Shown here: piece after piece, positions 33,183-42,473 of the stretch
Position numbering within the stretch: position 1 is the first letter of the stretch
How the letters are laid out: every line of letters starts with the position of its first letter
DNA from: Amycolatopsis solani
Lineage (GTDB): Bacteria > Actinomycetota > Actinomycetes > Mycobacteriales > Pseudonocardiaceae
Direction of reading: 5' to 3'
Length of the DNA: 64,000 nucleotides
Assembly (NCBI RefSeq): GCF_033441515.1
Contig: NZ_JAWQJT010000001.1
Coordinates: forward strand, 372,001-436,000
The notes under the pieces: model-generated
Database searches by the model: none
Seen by the model: the letters and a program-made list of their open reading frames with translations, nothing else
Told to the model about the DNA's origin: nothing
Translations under genes and position numbers: made by a program

Positions 33183-35990
33183 GTGGCACAACCGACGACG
33201 CAGCTGAACGCGACCGAGCAGGACACCCTGGTCAAGCAGATCGGACTGGCCTTGCTGCGTGCCGCCCCGCGCGACTGGCGCAAGGTCTCCGCGGAGTACC
33301 GAGCCGTCGGGAGGTACCACGAGCTGACCGGCGAGATCGTGACCGAAGACGGCACGGTCCACGAGTGGCTCGCCACCCACGACATCGCCACGCTCTTCGG
33401 CAGGCTGCGCGGTGGCATGTACCGCGACGGCCGCGGGACGTGGTTCAACGCGCGCTACCAGCTCGACCACCCGTCGAGCTACAACCTCGAGTACAACCGC
33501 GACGAACCCGTGTGGAACCTCGCGCCGCCGCCGCAGGCCTACTCCGACGAGCTGCGGATGTTCCCGCGCACCGAGGACAACGTGCCCGAGTGGCTGATCC
33601 GGCGGATGTCCGGGCTCGGCCCGGAGCAGCCGGGGCCGCACTTCCGGATCGCCCGGATCTTCGACACCGTCGGCCCGGCCGGCCGCCCGGTCATCAACCG
33701 GCCCGACCTCGAGGTCGACGAGCAGGACCGGCTGCTGGAGTACCTGGAGCGCGCGCCGCTGGTGGTGCCCGAGCGCGGGTACGACATCGACCGGCTGGCC
33801 GCGACGCCGGAGGCCACCGTCCCGGTCGCCTTCCACAGCGACGGCCAGTGGATCTGGCCCGCCGCCGTCAACTTCTACTTGCACAAGTACGGCGTTTCGC
33901 CCGAACCGGACCTCGTCGAGCACGTCCGCGCGGTCGGTTTCAAGCTGCCGCCGGTCGACGAGCCGACGTTGCAGGCCGCCGCGGGGTACCTCACCCGGGG
34001 GAACCAGCCGCCGCCCCCGCCGCAGCAGCGCCCGGCCGGGCCGCCGCCCCAGGGCCCGCCGCCGCAGGGGCCGCCCCCGCAGCAGCAGGCACCCGTGGGC
34101 CCGCCGCCCACCGCCGTCGTCCCGCCGGTCGTCCCGCCGCAGCCGCCCGCGCCCGCGGAGGCGCCCCAGGCGGCGCACGCGCCCGCCGAGCCGGAAGCCC
34201 CGGCCGAGGAGCACGAGTACGTCGAAGAGGGTCAGTACGCCGAGGACGGCTACGACGACCAGGAGTTCGACGACCGCTTCGCCGAGGACGACCAGTACGG
34301 CGAAGCGGAGTACGACCAGCAGTCCGAGCACGCCGGGACGAACGGCTCGTCGCCGGAGCCGGGCCGCGTGCCCGACCTCGACGAGACCGCGGAGTACGTG
34401 CCGGACCAGCCGATCGGGCACGGCCAGGAGCCGCGGGACGGCGAGCACGCCGCGGCCCAGGACGAGGCCGGGCACGCGTTCGACTCCGGTCAGGCGTCCC
34501 GGCACGACGAGGACGCGCACACCGCTTTCCAGCCGCCGCGCCACGACGACGAGCCCTCGCACGCCTTCGCGCCGGGCCAGGCGCGGCACGAGGAAGAGCC
34601 GCCGTTCCAGCCCGGCCACGACGACGAAGCCGCCTTCCAGGCCGGCCAGGAGTCGCCGTTCCAGCCCCACGACGAGGACCAGCCGCACCACGACGACGAA
34701 CCCGCCCACGCCTTCGCGCCCGGCCAGGCCCGGCACGAAGACGAGCCCGGCGGGCGGCACGACGAGGACGCGCACGCCTTCCAGCCGCGGCGCGAGGAGC
34801 CACCCGCGTTCGACCCGGGCCCGCCGACGATGATCACCCAGACCGACATCCCCGGCGTCCTGCCGGTGCCGGAGGCCCCGGCGCCCCAGCAGGCCGCCCA
34901 GGCGGAGCCGGCCGCGCCCGCGCCCCGGTCGGGCCGCCGGGCGCTGCGCCGGGAGACCCCGGACCACCCGGTGCTCGCGGGGCTGCAAACCAAGCTCGAC
35001 GAGCTCGACGTGCCCGAAAGCGGCTACAAGCTCGGCGAGCCCGCCGAACACGGCTGGAGCGTCGAGGAGGTCGACGACGGCTGGCGCGTCGGCTGGTACG
35101 ACGGCAAGCTCAGCAACCCCGCGGTGTTCGGCGACGCCGAGGACGCGGCCGCGTTCATGCTCGGCAAGGTGCTGCTCAACCCGGAAGGCCACGTGCCCGA
35201 GGAGGAGCCGCCCGCGCCGGAGCCCGAACCGGAACCCGAGCCCGAGCCGGCCCCGCAGCGGGTCGTCGCGACGCTGTCGCCCGAGGTCGCGACCGGCTCG
35301 TACCCGGTCCGCAAGCCCGAGCCGGTGCCCCCGCAGGAGCAGACGGCGTTCACCAGCGCCGAGGAGCTGTTCGGCGACCTCGAAGACGACGAGCCGCCGG
35401 CCCCGCCGCGCCAGCCCGCCCCGCCCGCGCCGGTCCCGGCCGGGCCGCCGCCGGCGCAGCAGCAGGTCGCCCCGCCGCCCGCGCCGCCGCGGCGTGAACC
35501 GCCGTCGGCGCCGACCGTCCTGGCCCCGGTGCCGCCGGGTGTCCCGCCGGTCCCGCCCCCGGCCGCGCCGCCGGTCCAGCCGCGCCAGGAACCCGTTCGC
35601 GCGGCCGTCAACGGCGGCGGTGGCGGTGGCCAGCAGCAGTGGCCGATCGGGCCGATGGCCGGTGAGCCGCCGCTGACGCTGTTCCGCGGCAAGGAGCTGC
35701 GCGAGCTGCCCGCGGGCAGCGAGCTGGACCGCTTCGGCGGCCCGGCCGGCAACCTGACGTACGCGGCGGGCACGCCGTTCGCCGAGCGGTCGCTGGTGCC
35801 GGAGTGGGTCAACCGCCCGTACCACGTCTACCGGGTGCAGCGGCCGCTGGAGACGCTCGCCGGCGTCGCGATCCCGTGGTTCAACCAGCCCGGCGGCGGG
35901 TCGGCGTACCTGCTCCCGGCGTCGATCGAGGAACTGCTCGCCGAGGGCGACCTGATCGAACTCGACCCGGGCGAACCCCCGGTCGACTGA
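33183..35990 (+). CDS. TNT-domain (NAD+ glycohydrolase-type) multidomain protein
   Basis: A 935-residue protein. The C-terminal ~105 residues match the tuberculosis necrotizing toxin fold: LFRGKELRELPAGSELDRFG, AGTPFAERSL, NRPYHVYRV and WFNQPGGGSAY, the regions that hold the catalytic residues of CpnT's NADase domain. The first ~150 residues (WRKVSAEYRAVG... RLRGGMYRDGRGTWFNARYQL) look like a YezG/DUF600-type immunity domain. Between are a second small globular region (about 600-665) and long Pro-, Glu- and His/Asp-rich low-complexity stretches. No signal peptide is seen. CAAAAT six bases before the GTG supports the start. Whether toxin, effector or signalling enzyme is unknown. Confidence 0.82.
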   Translation: MAQPTTQLNATEQDTLVKQIGLALLRAAPRDWRKVSAEYRAVGRYHELTGEIVTEDGTVHEWLATHDIATLFGRLRGGMYRDGRGTWFNARYQLDHPSSYNLEYNRDEPVWNLAPPPQAYSDELRMFPRTEDNVPEWLIRRMSGLGPEQPGPHFRIARIFDTVGPAGRPVINRPDLEVDEQDRLLEYLERAPLVVPERGYDIDRLAATPEATVPVAFHSDGQWIWPAAVNFYLHKYGVSPEPDLVEHVRAVGFKLPPVDEPTLQAAAGYLTRGNQPPPPPQQRPAGPPPQGPPPQGPPPQQQAPVGPPPTAVVPPVVPPQPPAPAEAPQAAHAPAEPEAPAEEHEYVEEGQYAEDGYDDQEFDDRFAEDDQYGEAEYDQQSEHAGTNGSSPEPGRVPDLDETAEYVPDQPIGHGQEPRDGEHAAAQDEAGHAFDSGQASRHDEDAHTAFQPPRHDDEPSHAFAPGQARHEEEPPFQPGHDDEAAFQAGQESPFQPHDEDQPHHDDEPAHAFAPGQARHEDEPGGRHDEDAHAFQPRREEPPAFDPGPPTMITQTDIPGVLPVPEAPAPQQAAQAEPAAPAPRSGRRALRRETPDHPVLAGLQTKLDELDVPESGYKLGEPAEHGWSVEEVDDGWRVGWYDGKLSNPAVFGDAEDAAAFMLGKVLLNPEGHVPEEEPPAPEPEPEPEPEPAPQRVVATLSPEVATGSYPVRKPEPVPPQEQTAFTSAEELFGDLEDDEPPAPPRQPAPPAPVPAGPPPAQQQVAPPPAPPRREPPSAPTVLAPVPPGVPPVPPPAAPPVQPRQEPVRAAVNGGGGGGQQQWPIGPMAGEPPLTLFRGKELRELPAGSELDRFGGPAGNLTYAAGTPFAERSLVPEWVNRPYHVYRVQRPLETLAGVAIPWFNQPGGGSAYLLPASIEELLAEGDLIELDPGEPPVD

Positions 35991-36000
35991 GTGTCACCCC

Positions 36001-36030
36001 GGGAACCGGCGGCTCCGGCCGCCGGTTCCC
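36001..36030. terminator. Terminator between TNT gene and pentapeptide gene
   Basis: Perfect 13-bp stem GGGAACCGGCGGC / GCCGCCGGTTCCC with a four-base loop, between convergent stops at 35990 and 36037. Confidence 0.85.
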
Positions 36031-36036
36031 GCGTGT

Positions 36037-36642
36037 TCAGCGGATGACGAGCCCGTGCGCGGCGGCGAAGGCGAGGGCCGTGTCGACGTCGACGTCGGCA
36101 CCCCGCAGGTCGGCCTGGACGAGGGCGTTCGCGTCGAGGCGCGCGCCGCGCAGGTCGGCGCCGTCGAACTTCGCGCCGTGCAGGCGGGCGCCGGTCAGGT
36201 CACTGCCGCGGAGGTCGGCGCCGGAGAGGTCGGCGTCGGTCAGGTTGGCTTCCCGCAGCCGCAGCCCCGACAGCCCGAGCTTGCGCAGCCGCGCCTTCGC
36301 CAGCGACGCCAGCGAGAGGTCGCATTCGGTGAGCGCGATCCCGCCGAACCCGCAGTCGGTGAACGCCGTGCCGAGCAGCGAGCACGACGTCCAGCGGCTT
36401 TCGGCGAGCACCGTCCGCTCGAAGGTGCACGAGCGGAACGCCGACGCGTCGTGGCGCGAGCGCGAGAGGTCGGCCCGGCTGAACACGCAGTCGTCGAAGG
36501 TGCAGCCGCGGGTCCGCAGCCCGCTGAGGTCCGCCCCGGTGAAGTCGCAGCCGGTGAACCGGCGCTTTTCCCACCACTGCCCCGACAACACCGCTTCGCG
36601 GTAGTCCTCCCCGGTCTCCAGCACCGGCCCAGGGTGCCACAC
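36037..36642 (-). CDS. Pentapeptide-repeat protein
   Basis: A 201-residue protein built of A(D/N)LXX-type repeats (for example FTGADLSG, FSRADLSR, LREANLTDADLSGADLRGSDLTGARLHGAKFDGADLRGARL), predicted to fold as a quadrilateral beta-helix. Some family members mimic DNA and shield gyrase from quinolones (Qnr, MfpA); most are uncharacterised. Regular repeats are clearest in the second half. Seven bases separate it from the upstream VOC gene, so the two are probably one operon. Confidence 0.85.
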   Translation of the reverse strand: MWHPGPVLETGEDYREAVLSGQWWEKRRFTGCDFTGADLSGLRTRGCTFDDCVFSRADLSRSRHDASAFRSCTFERTVLAESRWTSCSLLGTAFTDCGFGGIALTECDLSLASLAKARLRKLGLSGLRLREANLTDADLSGADLRGSDLTGARLHGAKFDGADLRGARLDANALVQADLRGADVDVDTALAFAAAHGLVIR

Positions 36643-36648
36643 CGGCCG

Positions 36649-37116
36649 TCAGGGCAATGCACCCTGGACGTACTTCATCGCCTCGACGTACTGGGGCAGC
36701 TGCGCGCGGCGGGCCATTTCGGTTTCGTCGAGGTCTTCGAGCCGGGTCTGGATCCACCACAGGTTGCCGAACGGATCCCGCACGCGGCCGACGCGGTCGC
36801 CGAAGAACAGCACCGTCTGGCGCGTCACCTCGGTGGCGCCCGCGGCGATGGCCCGGCGCTGGGTTTCCTCGCTGTCGGGCACGTAGAGCCGCAGGAAGGC
36901 CGGGGTCTCGGCCCAGTCCGCGGGCCCGTCGAACGCCATCACGACGGCGTCGCGGATGCGGACCTCGGCGTGCCCGATGCTCCCGTCCTCGCCCATGACC
37001 CGGCCGAGTTCTTCGGCGTCGAAGGCCTGCTTCAGGAAGTCGAGCAGCGCGGCGGTGTCGCGGCCGATGATCCACGGGGTGACGGTGGTGTAGCCGGCGG
37101 GTACGGGGCTGGCCAT
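36649..37116 (-). CDS. VOC-family (glyoxalase-like) protein
   Basis: A 155-residue vicinal-oxygen-chelate fold protein: TVTPWIIGRDTAALLDFLKQAFDAEELGRV, HAEVRIRDAVVMAFDG, LYVPDSEETQRRAIAAGA and GDRVGRVRDPFGNLWWIQTR. This resembles the PhnB/YdfO-like group of bleomycin-resistance-fold proteins. Catalytic role unknown. GGAGGAACACC before the ATG. It is upstream of the pentapeptide gene. Confidence 0.87.
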   Translation of the reverse strand: MASPVPAGYTTVTPWIIGRDTAALLDFLKQAFDAEELGRVMGEDGSIGHAEVRIRDAVVMAFDGPADWAETPAFLRLYVPDSEETQRRAIAAGATEVTRQTVLFFGDRVGRVRDPFGNLWWIQTRLEDLDETEMARRAQLPQYVEAMKYVQGALP

Positions 37117-37193
37117 GGTGTTCCTCCTCGGTTGGCTGGCGGCGACGTTATTGCGGAATTAGGACAGTTCCCGGCCGCTGCATACTGGGATCC

Positions 37194-38033
37194 ATGGGAG
37201 TTCCGCTGCGGCCGACGGCGGTGGCCGCGTCGGCGCGGTCGGTGTACCGCGAGGTCGCGCCGCCACCCGCGCTCGCGGCGGTGCTGGCGTGCGGCTGGCA
37301 CGGGCGCACCGGCTGGGCGCGGCCGCTGCGCGTCCTCCCCGACGGCTGCGCGGACCTGGTCTGGGACGGCACCGCGCTGACGGTGGCCGTTACCGTCGGC
37401 GTTCCGGTGCGGATGTGGCTCCCGGCGTCGGAAACCCGCGTCGGCGTCCGGCTGCGCTGCGGCGCCGCGGCGGCGGTCCTCGGCACGCCGATGCCGGAGC
37501 TGCCCGCGGGCGCGACCCGGCTGAGCGACCTCTGGGGCGACGGCGCCCGCCGGGCCGAGGACGCCCTGGCCGCTACCGCCGATCCTGTTGCGCAGCGCGA
37601 AATCCTCGAAGCGCTCGTCGCGGGCCGGGGCGTGACACCGGACCGCCGGGTGCTGGCCGCCGTCCTCGTGCTGGGCCGCCCTTCGGTGCGCGCCGCGGAA
37701 GTCGCGGGCGAACTGGGCGTGAGCGAACGCGCGCTGCGGCGCCACCTCGTGCACGCGGTCGGCGCCGGCCCGAAGCAGGTGCACCGGATCCGGCGGTTCC
37801 AGCGTTTTCTGCACCGGCTCGAGCCGCTCGCGGCCCACCGGACGTCGCTGGCGGCGGTCGCGGCGGACCTCGGTTACGCCGACCAGTCTCACCTCGGCCG
37901 CGACTGCCGCCGCCTGTCGGGGTCTTCGCCCGCGGCGCTCGTCCGGGTGGCCGAAAAGTTCCAGACGCGGCCGGTGCCGCCGGGCCAGGATCGGCGGCAT
38001 GGCTTTCCAGGTCACGATCCCGGTGCGCTGTGA
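37194..38033 (+). CDS. AraC-family transcriptional regulator
   Basis: A 279-residue regulator with an N-terminal sensor of the DUF6597-like type (LRVLPDGCADLVWDG) and a C-terminal AraC DNA-binding domain (RAAEVAGELGVSERALRRHLVHAVGAGPKQVHRIRRFQRFL, then AAVAADLGYADQSHLGRDCRRLSGSSPAAL). CATACT seven bases before the ATG suggests a leaderless start. Divergent from the VOC gene and overlapping the thioesterase gene by 35 bases. Confidence 0.88.
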   Translation: MGVPLRPTAVAASARSVYREVAPPPALAAVLACGWHGRTGWARPLRVLPDGCADLVWDGTALTVAVTVGVPVRMWLPASETRVGVRLRCGAAAAVLGTPMPELPAGATRLSDLWGDGARRAEDALAATADPVAQREILEALVAGRGVTPDRRVLAAVLVLGRPSVRAAEVAGELGVSERALRRHLVHAVGAGPKQVHRIRRFQRFLHRLEPLAAHRTSLAAVAADLGYADQSHLGRDCRRLSGSSPAALVRVAEKFQTRPVPPGQDRRHGFPGHDPGAL

Positions 38034-38418
38034 CGACATCGACGCGAACGGCCACGTCCGCGGCCCGGCTTACCTGGCGTACGCCGACCACGCGCGCTGG
38101 TCGTGCGTCCAGGCCGCGGGCATCGACCTGGCGGAGCTGACCGCACGCCGCATCGGCCCGGTCAACCTGGAGACGACGGTCCGCTTCCACCACGAGCTCA
38201 CCCCGGGCGGCGAGGTGTCGGTCAGCTGCTCGTTCCGGTGGGGCACGGGGAAGACTTCGCGGGTGGTGCAGGAGTTCCACGACCCTGGGGGCACTTTGGT
38301 GGCGTCGGTGACGTCGGTGTCGGGCCTCCTGGACTTCGACCGGCGACGGCTGGTGAGCGACCCGGCGGCGTGCTGGCGGGAGCTGGCCAAACATCCGGAA
38401 CTGCTGGGGCTGGCTTGA
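37999..38418 (+). CDS. Acyl-CoA thioesterase (4HBT hot-dog fold)
   Basis: A 139-residue hot-dog-fold protein: VRCDDIDANGHVRGPAYLAYADHARW carries the 4-hydroxybenzoyl-CoA-thioesterase-type Asp/Asn/His motif; the remainder (NLETTVRFHHELTPGGEVSV) is typical. It would hydrolyse an acyl-CoA of unknown chain. Start at ATG inside the AraC gene (35-base overlap). Confidence 0.85.
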   Translation: MAFQVTIPVRCDDIDANGHVRGPAYLAYADHARWSCVQAAGIDLAELTARRIGPVNLETTVRFHHELTPGGEVSVSCSFRWGTGKTSRVVQEFHDPGGTLVASVTSVSGLLDFDRRRLVSDPAACWRELAKHPELLGLA

Positions 38419-38431
38419 CTACGGTGTCGGC

Positions 38432-39169
38432 ATGCCCGACCAGCACTTCGCCGATCCCGGCCTGGCTTCGCTGTACGACGCGATGAACCCGCGCTCCGGC
38501 GACTTCGCGTTCTACCTGCCGATGATCCTGGCCGCGGAGTCGGTGCTGGACGTCGGCTGCGGCACGGGTTCCCTGCTGCACTGGGCTCGCGAGTCCGGCC
38601 ACCTCGGACGGCTCGTCGGGCTCGACCCCGCCGAGGGCATGCTCGCGCAAGCCCGCCGCCGCGACGACGTCGAGTGGGTCCTCGGCGATTTGTCGACCGC
38701 GTCCTGGGACTGCGAGTTCGACTTCGCCGTGATGACCGGCCACGCGTTCCAGGTCCTGCTGACCGACGAGGAGCTGCGGACGGCCTTCGCGGCGATCCGG
38801 CGCGCGCTGAAGCCGGGCGGCCGCTTCGGGTTCGACACCCGCAACCCGGCGGCTCGGGGCTGGGAGCGGTGGACGCCCGGCCACGTGTCCGAAGTGGTCG
38901 TAGCCGACGGGAGCACCGTCCGGTCGTGGAACGACGCGGGGCCGTTCGAAGACGGGTACGTCAGCTTCACGACGACGTACGAAAGCCCGGGTTGGGACGC
39001 GCCGCGGTACAGCGAGAGCACGTTGCGGTTCCTCGACGTCCCGGCGCTGGGCGGGTTCATCGAGGAAGCCGGCCTGGTGGTCGACGAGCAGTACGGCTAC
39101 TGGGACCGCACCCCGGTGACCGGCCGCAGTCCTGAGATCGTCACGATCGTTCGGCGGCCCCTCACCTGA
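38432..39169 (+). CDS. Class I SAM-dependent methyltransferase
   Basis: A 245-residue methyltransferase: AESVLDVGCGTGSLLHWARESG (motif I), LVGLDPAEGMLAQARRR, FDFAVMTGHAFQVLLTDEELRTAFAAIRRALKPGGRFGFDTRNP. The C-terminal beta domain is like ubiquinone/menaquinone-type or YcgJ-like enzymes. TACGGT exactly six bases before the ATG points to a leaderless start despite the close upstream gene. Overlaps the convergent dnaE2 by eight bases. Confidence 0.88.
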   Translation: MPDQHFADPGLASLYDAMNPRSGDFAFYLPMILAAESVLDVGCGTGSLLHWARESGHLGRLVGLDPAEGMLAQARRRDDVEWVLGDLSTASWDCEFDFAVMTGHAFQVLLTDEELRTAFAAIRRALKPGGRFGFDTRNPAARGWERWTPGHVSEVVVADGSTVRSWNDAGPFEDGYVSFTTTYESPGWDAPRYSESTLRFLDVPALGGFIEEAGLVVDEQYGYWDRTPVTGRSPEIVTIVRRPLT

Positions 39170-42100
39170 AGTCGCGGGACTTCGCCTTGATCCGCATCTG
39201 CAGCGGCTCGACGCGGTCGGCGAGGACGCTCACCACGCCGTCGGCCTTCTCCAGCACGCCGCGGATCAGGAGTGCCGGGCTGCTGCGCGCCACGCGGTGG
39301 TAGCGCTGCCACAGGCCGAGCGTGCAGATCACGTTCACCATCCCCGTTTCGTCCTCGATGTTGAGGAAGGTGACGCCGGCGGCGGTCGCCGGGCGCTGGC
39401 GGTGGGTTACCGCGCCGCCGATGAGGACGCGGGCGCCGTCGTCGAGGGCGGCCAGGCCGCTCGCCGGGACGACGCCCAGTTCGTCGAGGTGGTCGCGGAT
39501 GAACTCGGTCGGGTAGCTGTCCGGGGACACGCCCGTCGCCCAGACGTCCGCCGCCGCGAGGTCGAGGCCGTCCATGCCCGGCAGTGCCGGGGCCTGCGCG
39601 CCGACCAGGCCGGGCAGCTTCTCCGGCCGCTCGCCGGCGACCGCGCCCGCGGTCCAGAGCGCCTGGCGGCGGTCGCCGCCGAAGCTCGCGAACGCGCCGG
39701 CCGTGGCGAGCGCTTCGATCTGCGGGGTGGTCAGCCGCACGCGGCGGGCGACGTCGGCGAGGTCGCGGTACTCGCCGTTTTCCCGCCGCTCGGCCGAAAT
39801 CCGCTTCGCGACGTCCTCGCCGATCTTCCGCACGGTGCTCAGCCCGGTCCGGACCGCGTGCAGCTTGCCCCCGTCCGGCAACGGTTCCAGCGTCGCGTGC
39901 GGCAGGCTGCGGTTGATGTCCGGGCCGTGCACGGTGACGCCGTGGCGCCGCGCGTCGGCGACCAGCGACTGCGGTGAGTAGAACCCCATCGGCTGCGCGC
40001 GCAGCAGGCCCGCGAGGAACGCGTCCGGGTGGTAGAACTTGAAGTAGGCACTGGAAAACACGAGATGCGCGAAGCTCAGCGCGTGGCTCTCCGGGAACCC
40101 GAAGTTCGCGAACGCCTTGAGCTTCAAGAAGATCTTCTGCGCGAGCTCGTCCTCGACCCCGTTCGCGGCGGCGCCATCGAGGAACCGCTGCCGCAGCCGC
40201 TCCATCTTGCGGTCCGAGCGCTTCGACCCCATCGCGTGCCGCAGCTGGTCGGCCTCCGCCGCGGTGAAGTTCGCGACGTCCAGCGCGATCTGCATCATCT
40301 GCTCCTGGAACAGCGGCACGCCCTTGGTCTTGTGCAGTGCCTTCGCCAGCAGCGGGTGGTCGTAGCTCCACTCCTCGCGCCCCTGCTTGCGGCGGATGTA
40401 CGGGTGCACCGAGCCGCCCTGGATGGGGCCGGGCCGGATCAGCGCCACCTCGACGGCGAGATCGTAGAACTCCCGTGGTTGCAGCCGCGGCAGGGTCGCC
40501 AGCTGCGCGCGGCTCTCGACCTGGAACACGCCGATGGCGTCGGCGCGGCACAGCATTTCGTAGATCTGCTGGTCGGCGAGGTCCAGCTCGGCGAGGTCGA
40601 CGCGCTCGTCCTTGTAGTCGCGGACGAGGTCGATCATGTAGTGCAGCGCGGAAAGCATGCCGAGGCCGAGCAGGTCGAACTTGACGAGCCCGGCAGCCGC
40701 GCAGTCCTCCTTCTCCCACTGGATGACGCTGCGGTCGGCCATCCGCGCCCACTCGACCGGCACCACCTGGCTCACCGGCTCCTGGCACATCACCATCCCG
40801 CCGGAGTGGATGCCGAGGTGGCGCGGGAAGTCCTCGAGCGCGAAGGCCAGCTGCACGACCTCGTCCGGGATGTCGTGGTCGTGGTCCTTTTCGGTGCTGC
40901 GCAGCGAGCCCCAGCGGTCGATCTGCTTGCTCCAGGCGTCCTGCTGGCCCGGCGAGTAACCGAGCGCGCGGGCGGCGTCGCGGACCGCGGACCGGGCGCG
41001 GTAGGTGATCACGTTCGCGACCTGCGCGGTGCGGAGGCGGCCGTGCTTGGCGAAGACGTACTGGATGGCTTCCTCGCGGCGGTCGGACTCGATGTCGAGG
41101 TCGATGTCCGGGTAGCCGTCGCGGTCCGGGGCCAGGAAGCGCTCGAAGAGGAGTTCGTAGGCGACGGAGTCGACCTTCGTGATGCCGAGCGCGTAGCAGA
41201 CGGCCGAGTTCGCGGCCGAGCCGCGGCCCTGGCAGAGGATGTCGTTGTCGCGGCAGAACCGCACGATGTCCCAGACGATCAGGAAGTACCCGGGGAAGCC
41301 GAGCTCTTCGATGATCCGCAATTCGTGCTCGATCTGGGCGTTCGCCTTGTCCTCGTGGGGTTTGCCCTTGAACCGTTCCCTCGCGCCCGCCGCGGTGAGC
41401 TTGCGGAGGTGGGTTGCCTCGGTCTCCCCCTCGGGCACGTCGAACGGCGGCAGCTTGGGCGCGAGGAGCTTCAGCGGGAACGCGCATTCCGCACCCAGCA
41501 ACGCGCTGCGCCGGACCGCGCCCGGGTACCGGCGGAAGAGGACGTCCATTTCGGCGCCGCTGCGCAGGAACGCCGTGCCGGCCGCGGGCAGCCAGCCTTC
41601 GAGCTCGTCGATGCCCCGCCGCGCCCGGATGGCGGCGAGCGCGTCGGCCAGCGGCGCCCGTTCGGGACGCGCGTAGTGCGCGGCGGTGGTCGCGACGGTC
41701 GGCAGGCCCAGTTCCCGCGCGAGCTCGGCGAGGAGGTCGTTGTGGGTGCTGTCCAGCGGCTGGCGGTGGTCGGTGAGCTCGACGTAGACGTGGTCGCGCC
41801 CGAAGCGGTCGACGAGCAGCCGCAGCTGTTCGGCGGCGGCCGCCGGGCCGTGCGTGACGAGCGCCGAGCGCACCGACCCTTTGCGGCACCCGGTCAGGAC
41901 GACGCACTGCCCGGCGACCTCCTCGGCGACCGCCCCGAGGTCGTAGGTCGGCTTGCCCTTCTCGGCGCGTTCGTCGATCTGCCCGGCGGTGATGGCGCGG
42001 CAGAGGGCCCGGTAGCCCTGGTCGCCGCGGGCGAGCAGGAGGAGGTGCTCGCCTTCGGGATCGGCCACGCCGTTCTGCGGAGTTTGCAGGCCGAAGCTGA

Positions 42101-42473
42101 GCTCCGTCCCGAAGACGGTGTCGACCCCGAGCTCCCGCGCGGCTTCGGCGAAGCGGACGACGCCGTACATGCCGTCGTGATCGGTGAGGGCGATGGCGTC
42201 GAGCTTGAGCCGCGCGGCTTCCTCGACGAGCTCTTCGGGGTGGCTGGCGCCGTCGAGGAAGCTGAAGTTGGAGTGGCAGTGCAGTTCGGCGTAGGGGACG
42301 CGGACGGCTTCGCCGCCGTCGTCGCTGCCGCGCGCCGGGAGGTCTTGGGGCCGCTGGTAGCCCTCGCGGTGGCGGCCCCAGGCGGGACTGTCGCCGTGGT
42401 CACCGGGCGGGATGTCGCCGGCGAGGGTGCGGGCGAGGTCCTGCCAGCGGACGGGTGGGTTGTTCCAGCCCAT
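39162..42473 (-). CDS. dnaE2: Error-prone DNA polymerase DnaE2
   Basis: Replicative-type C-family polymerase for damage-induced mutagenic translesion synthesis with ImuA and ImuB. The 1103 residues have an N-terminal PHP domain (ELHCHSNFSFLDGASHPEELV, LTDHDGMYGV) and polymerase motifs GRGSAANSAVCYALGIT, PDIDLDIESDRR (two catalytic Asp) and KFDLLGLGML (third Asp), then an OB-fold region (FLNIEDETGMVNVI). The N-terminal tag MGWNNPPVRW is typical of the clade. It starts directly after the repeat-protein stop (TGAATG), the last gene of the LexA-controlled unit. Confidence 0.95.
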   Translation of the reverse strand: MGWNNPPVRWQDLARTLAGDIPPGDHGDSPAWGRHREGYQRPQDLPARGSDDGGEAVRVPYAELHCHSNFSFLDGASHPEELVEEAARLKLDAIALTDHDGMYGVVRFAEAARELGVDTVFGTELSFGLQTPQNGVADPEGEHLLLLARGDQGYRALCRAITAGQIDERAEKGKPTYDLGAVAEEVAGQCVVLTGCRKGSVRSALVTHGPAAAAEQLRLLVDRFGRDHVYVELTDHRQPLDSTHNDLLAELARELGLPTVATTAAHYARPERAPLADALAAIRARRGIDELEGWLPAAGTAFLRSGAEMDVLFRRYPGAVRRSALLGAECAFPLKLLAPKLPPFDVPEGETEATHLRKLTAAGARERFKGKPHEDKANAQIEHELRIIEELGFPGYFLIVWDIVRFCRDNDILCQGRGSAANSAVCYALGITKVDSVAYELLFERFLAPDRDGYPDIDLDIESDRREEAIQYVFAKHGRLRTAQVANVITYRARSAVRDAARALGYSPGQQDAWSKQIDRWGSLRSTEKDHDHDIPDEVVQLAFALEDFPRHLGIHSGGMVMCQEPVSQVVPVEWARMADRSVIQWEKEDCAAAGLVKFDLLGLGMLSALHYMIDLVRDYKDERVDLAELDLADQQIYEMLCRADAIGVFQVESRAQLATLPRLQPREFYDLAVEVALIRPGPIQGGSVHPYIRRKQGREEWSYDHPLLAKALHKTKGVPLFQEQMMQIALDVANFTAAEADQLRHAMGSKRSDRKMERLRQRFLDGAAANGVEDELAQKIFLKLKAFANFGFPESHALSFAHLVFSSAYFKFYHPDAFLAGLLRAQPMGFYSPQSLVADARRHGVTVHGPDINRSLPHATLEPLPDGGKLHAVRTGLSTVRKIGEDVAKRISAERRENGEYRDLADVARRVRLTTPQIEALATAGAFASFGGDRRQALWTAGAVAGERPEKLPGLVGAQAPALPGMDGLDLAAADVWATGVSPDSYPTEFIRDHLDELGVVPASGLAALDDGARVLIGGAVTHRQRPATAAGVTFLNIEDETGMVNVICTLGLWQRYHRVARSSPALLIRGVLEKADGVVSVLADRVEPLQMRIKAKSRDFR

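Noticed and set aside
33090..35825. 911-codon frame antisense to the TNT gene
   Set aside because: Composition-driven Arg/Gly/Val frame opposite a gene with clear TNT motifs; no start signal or family.
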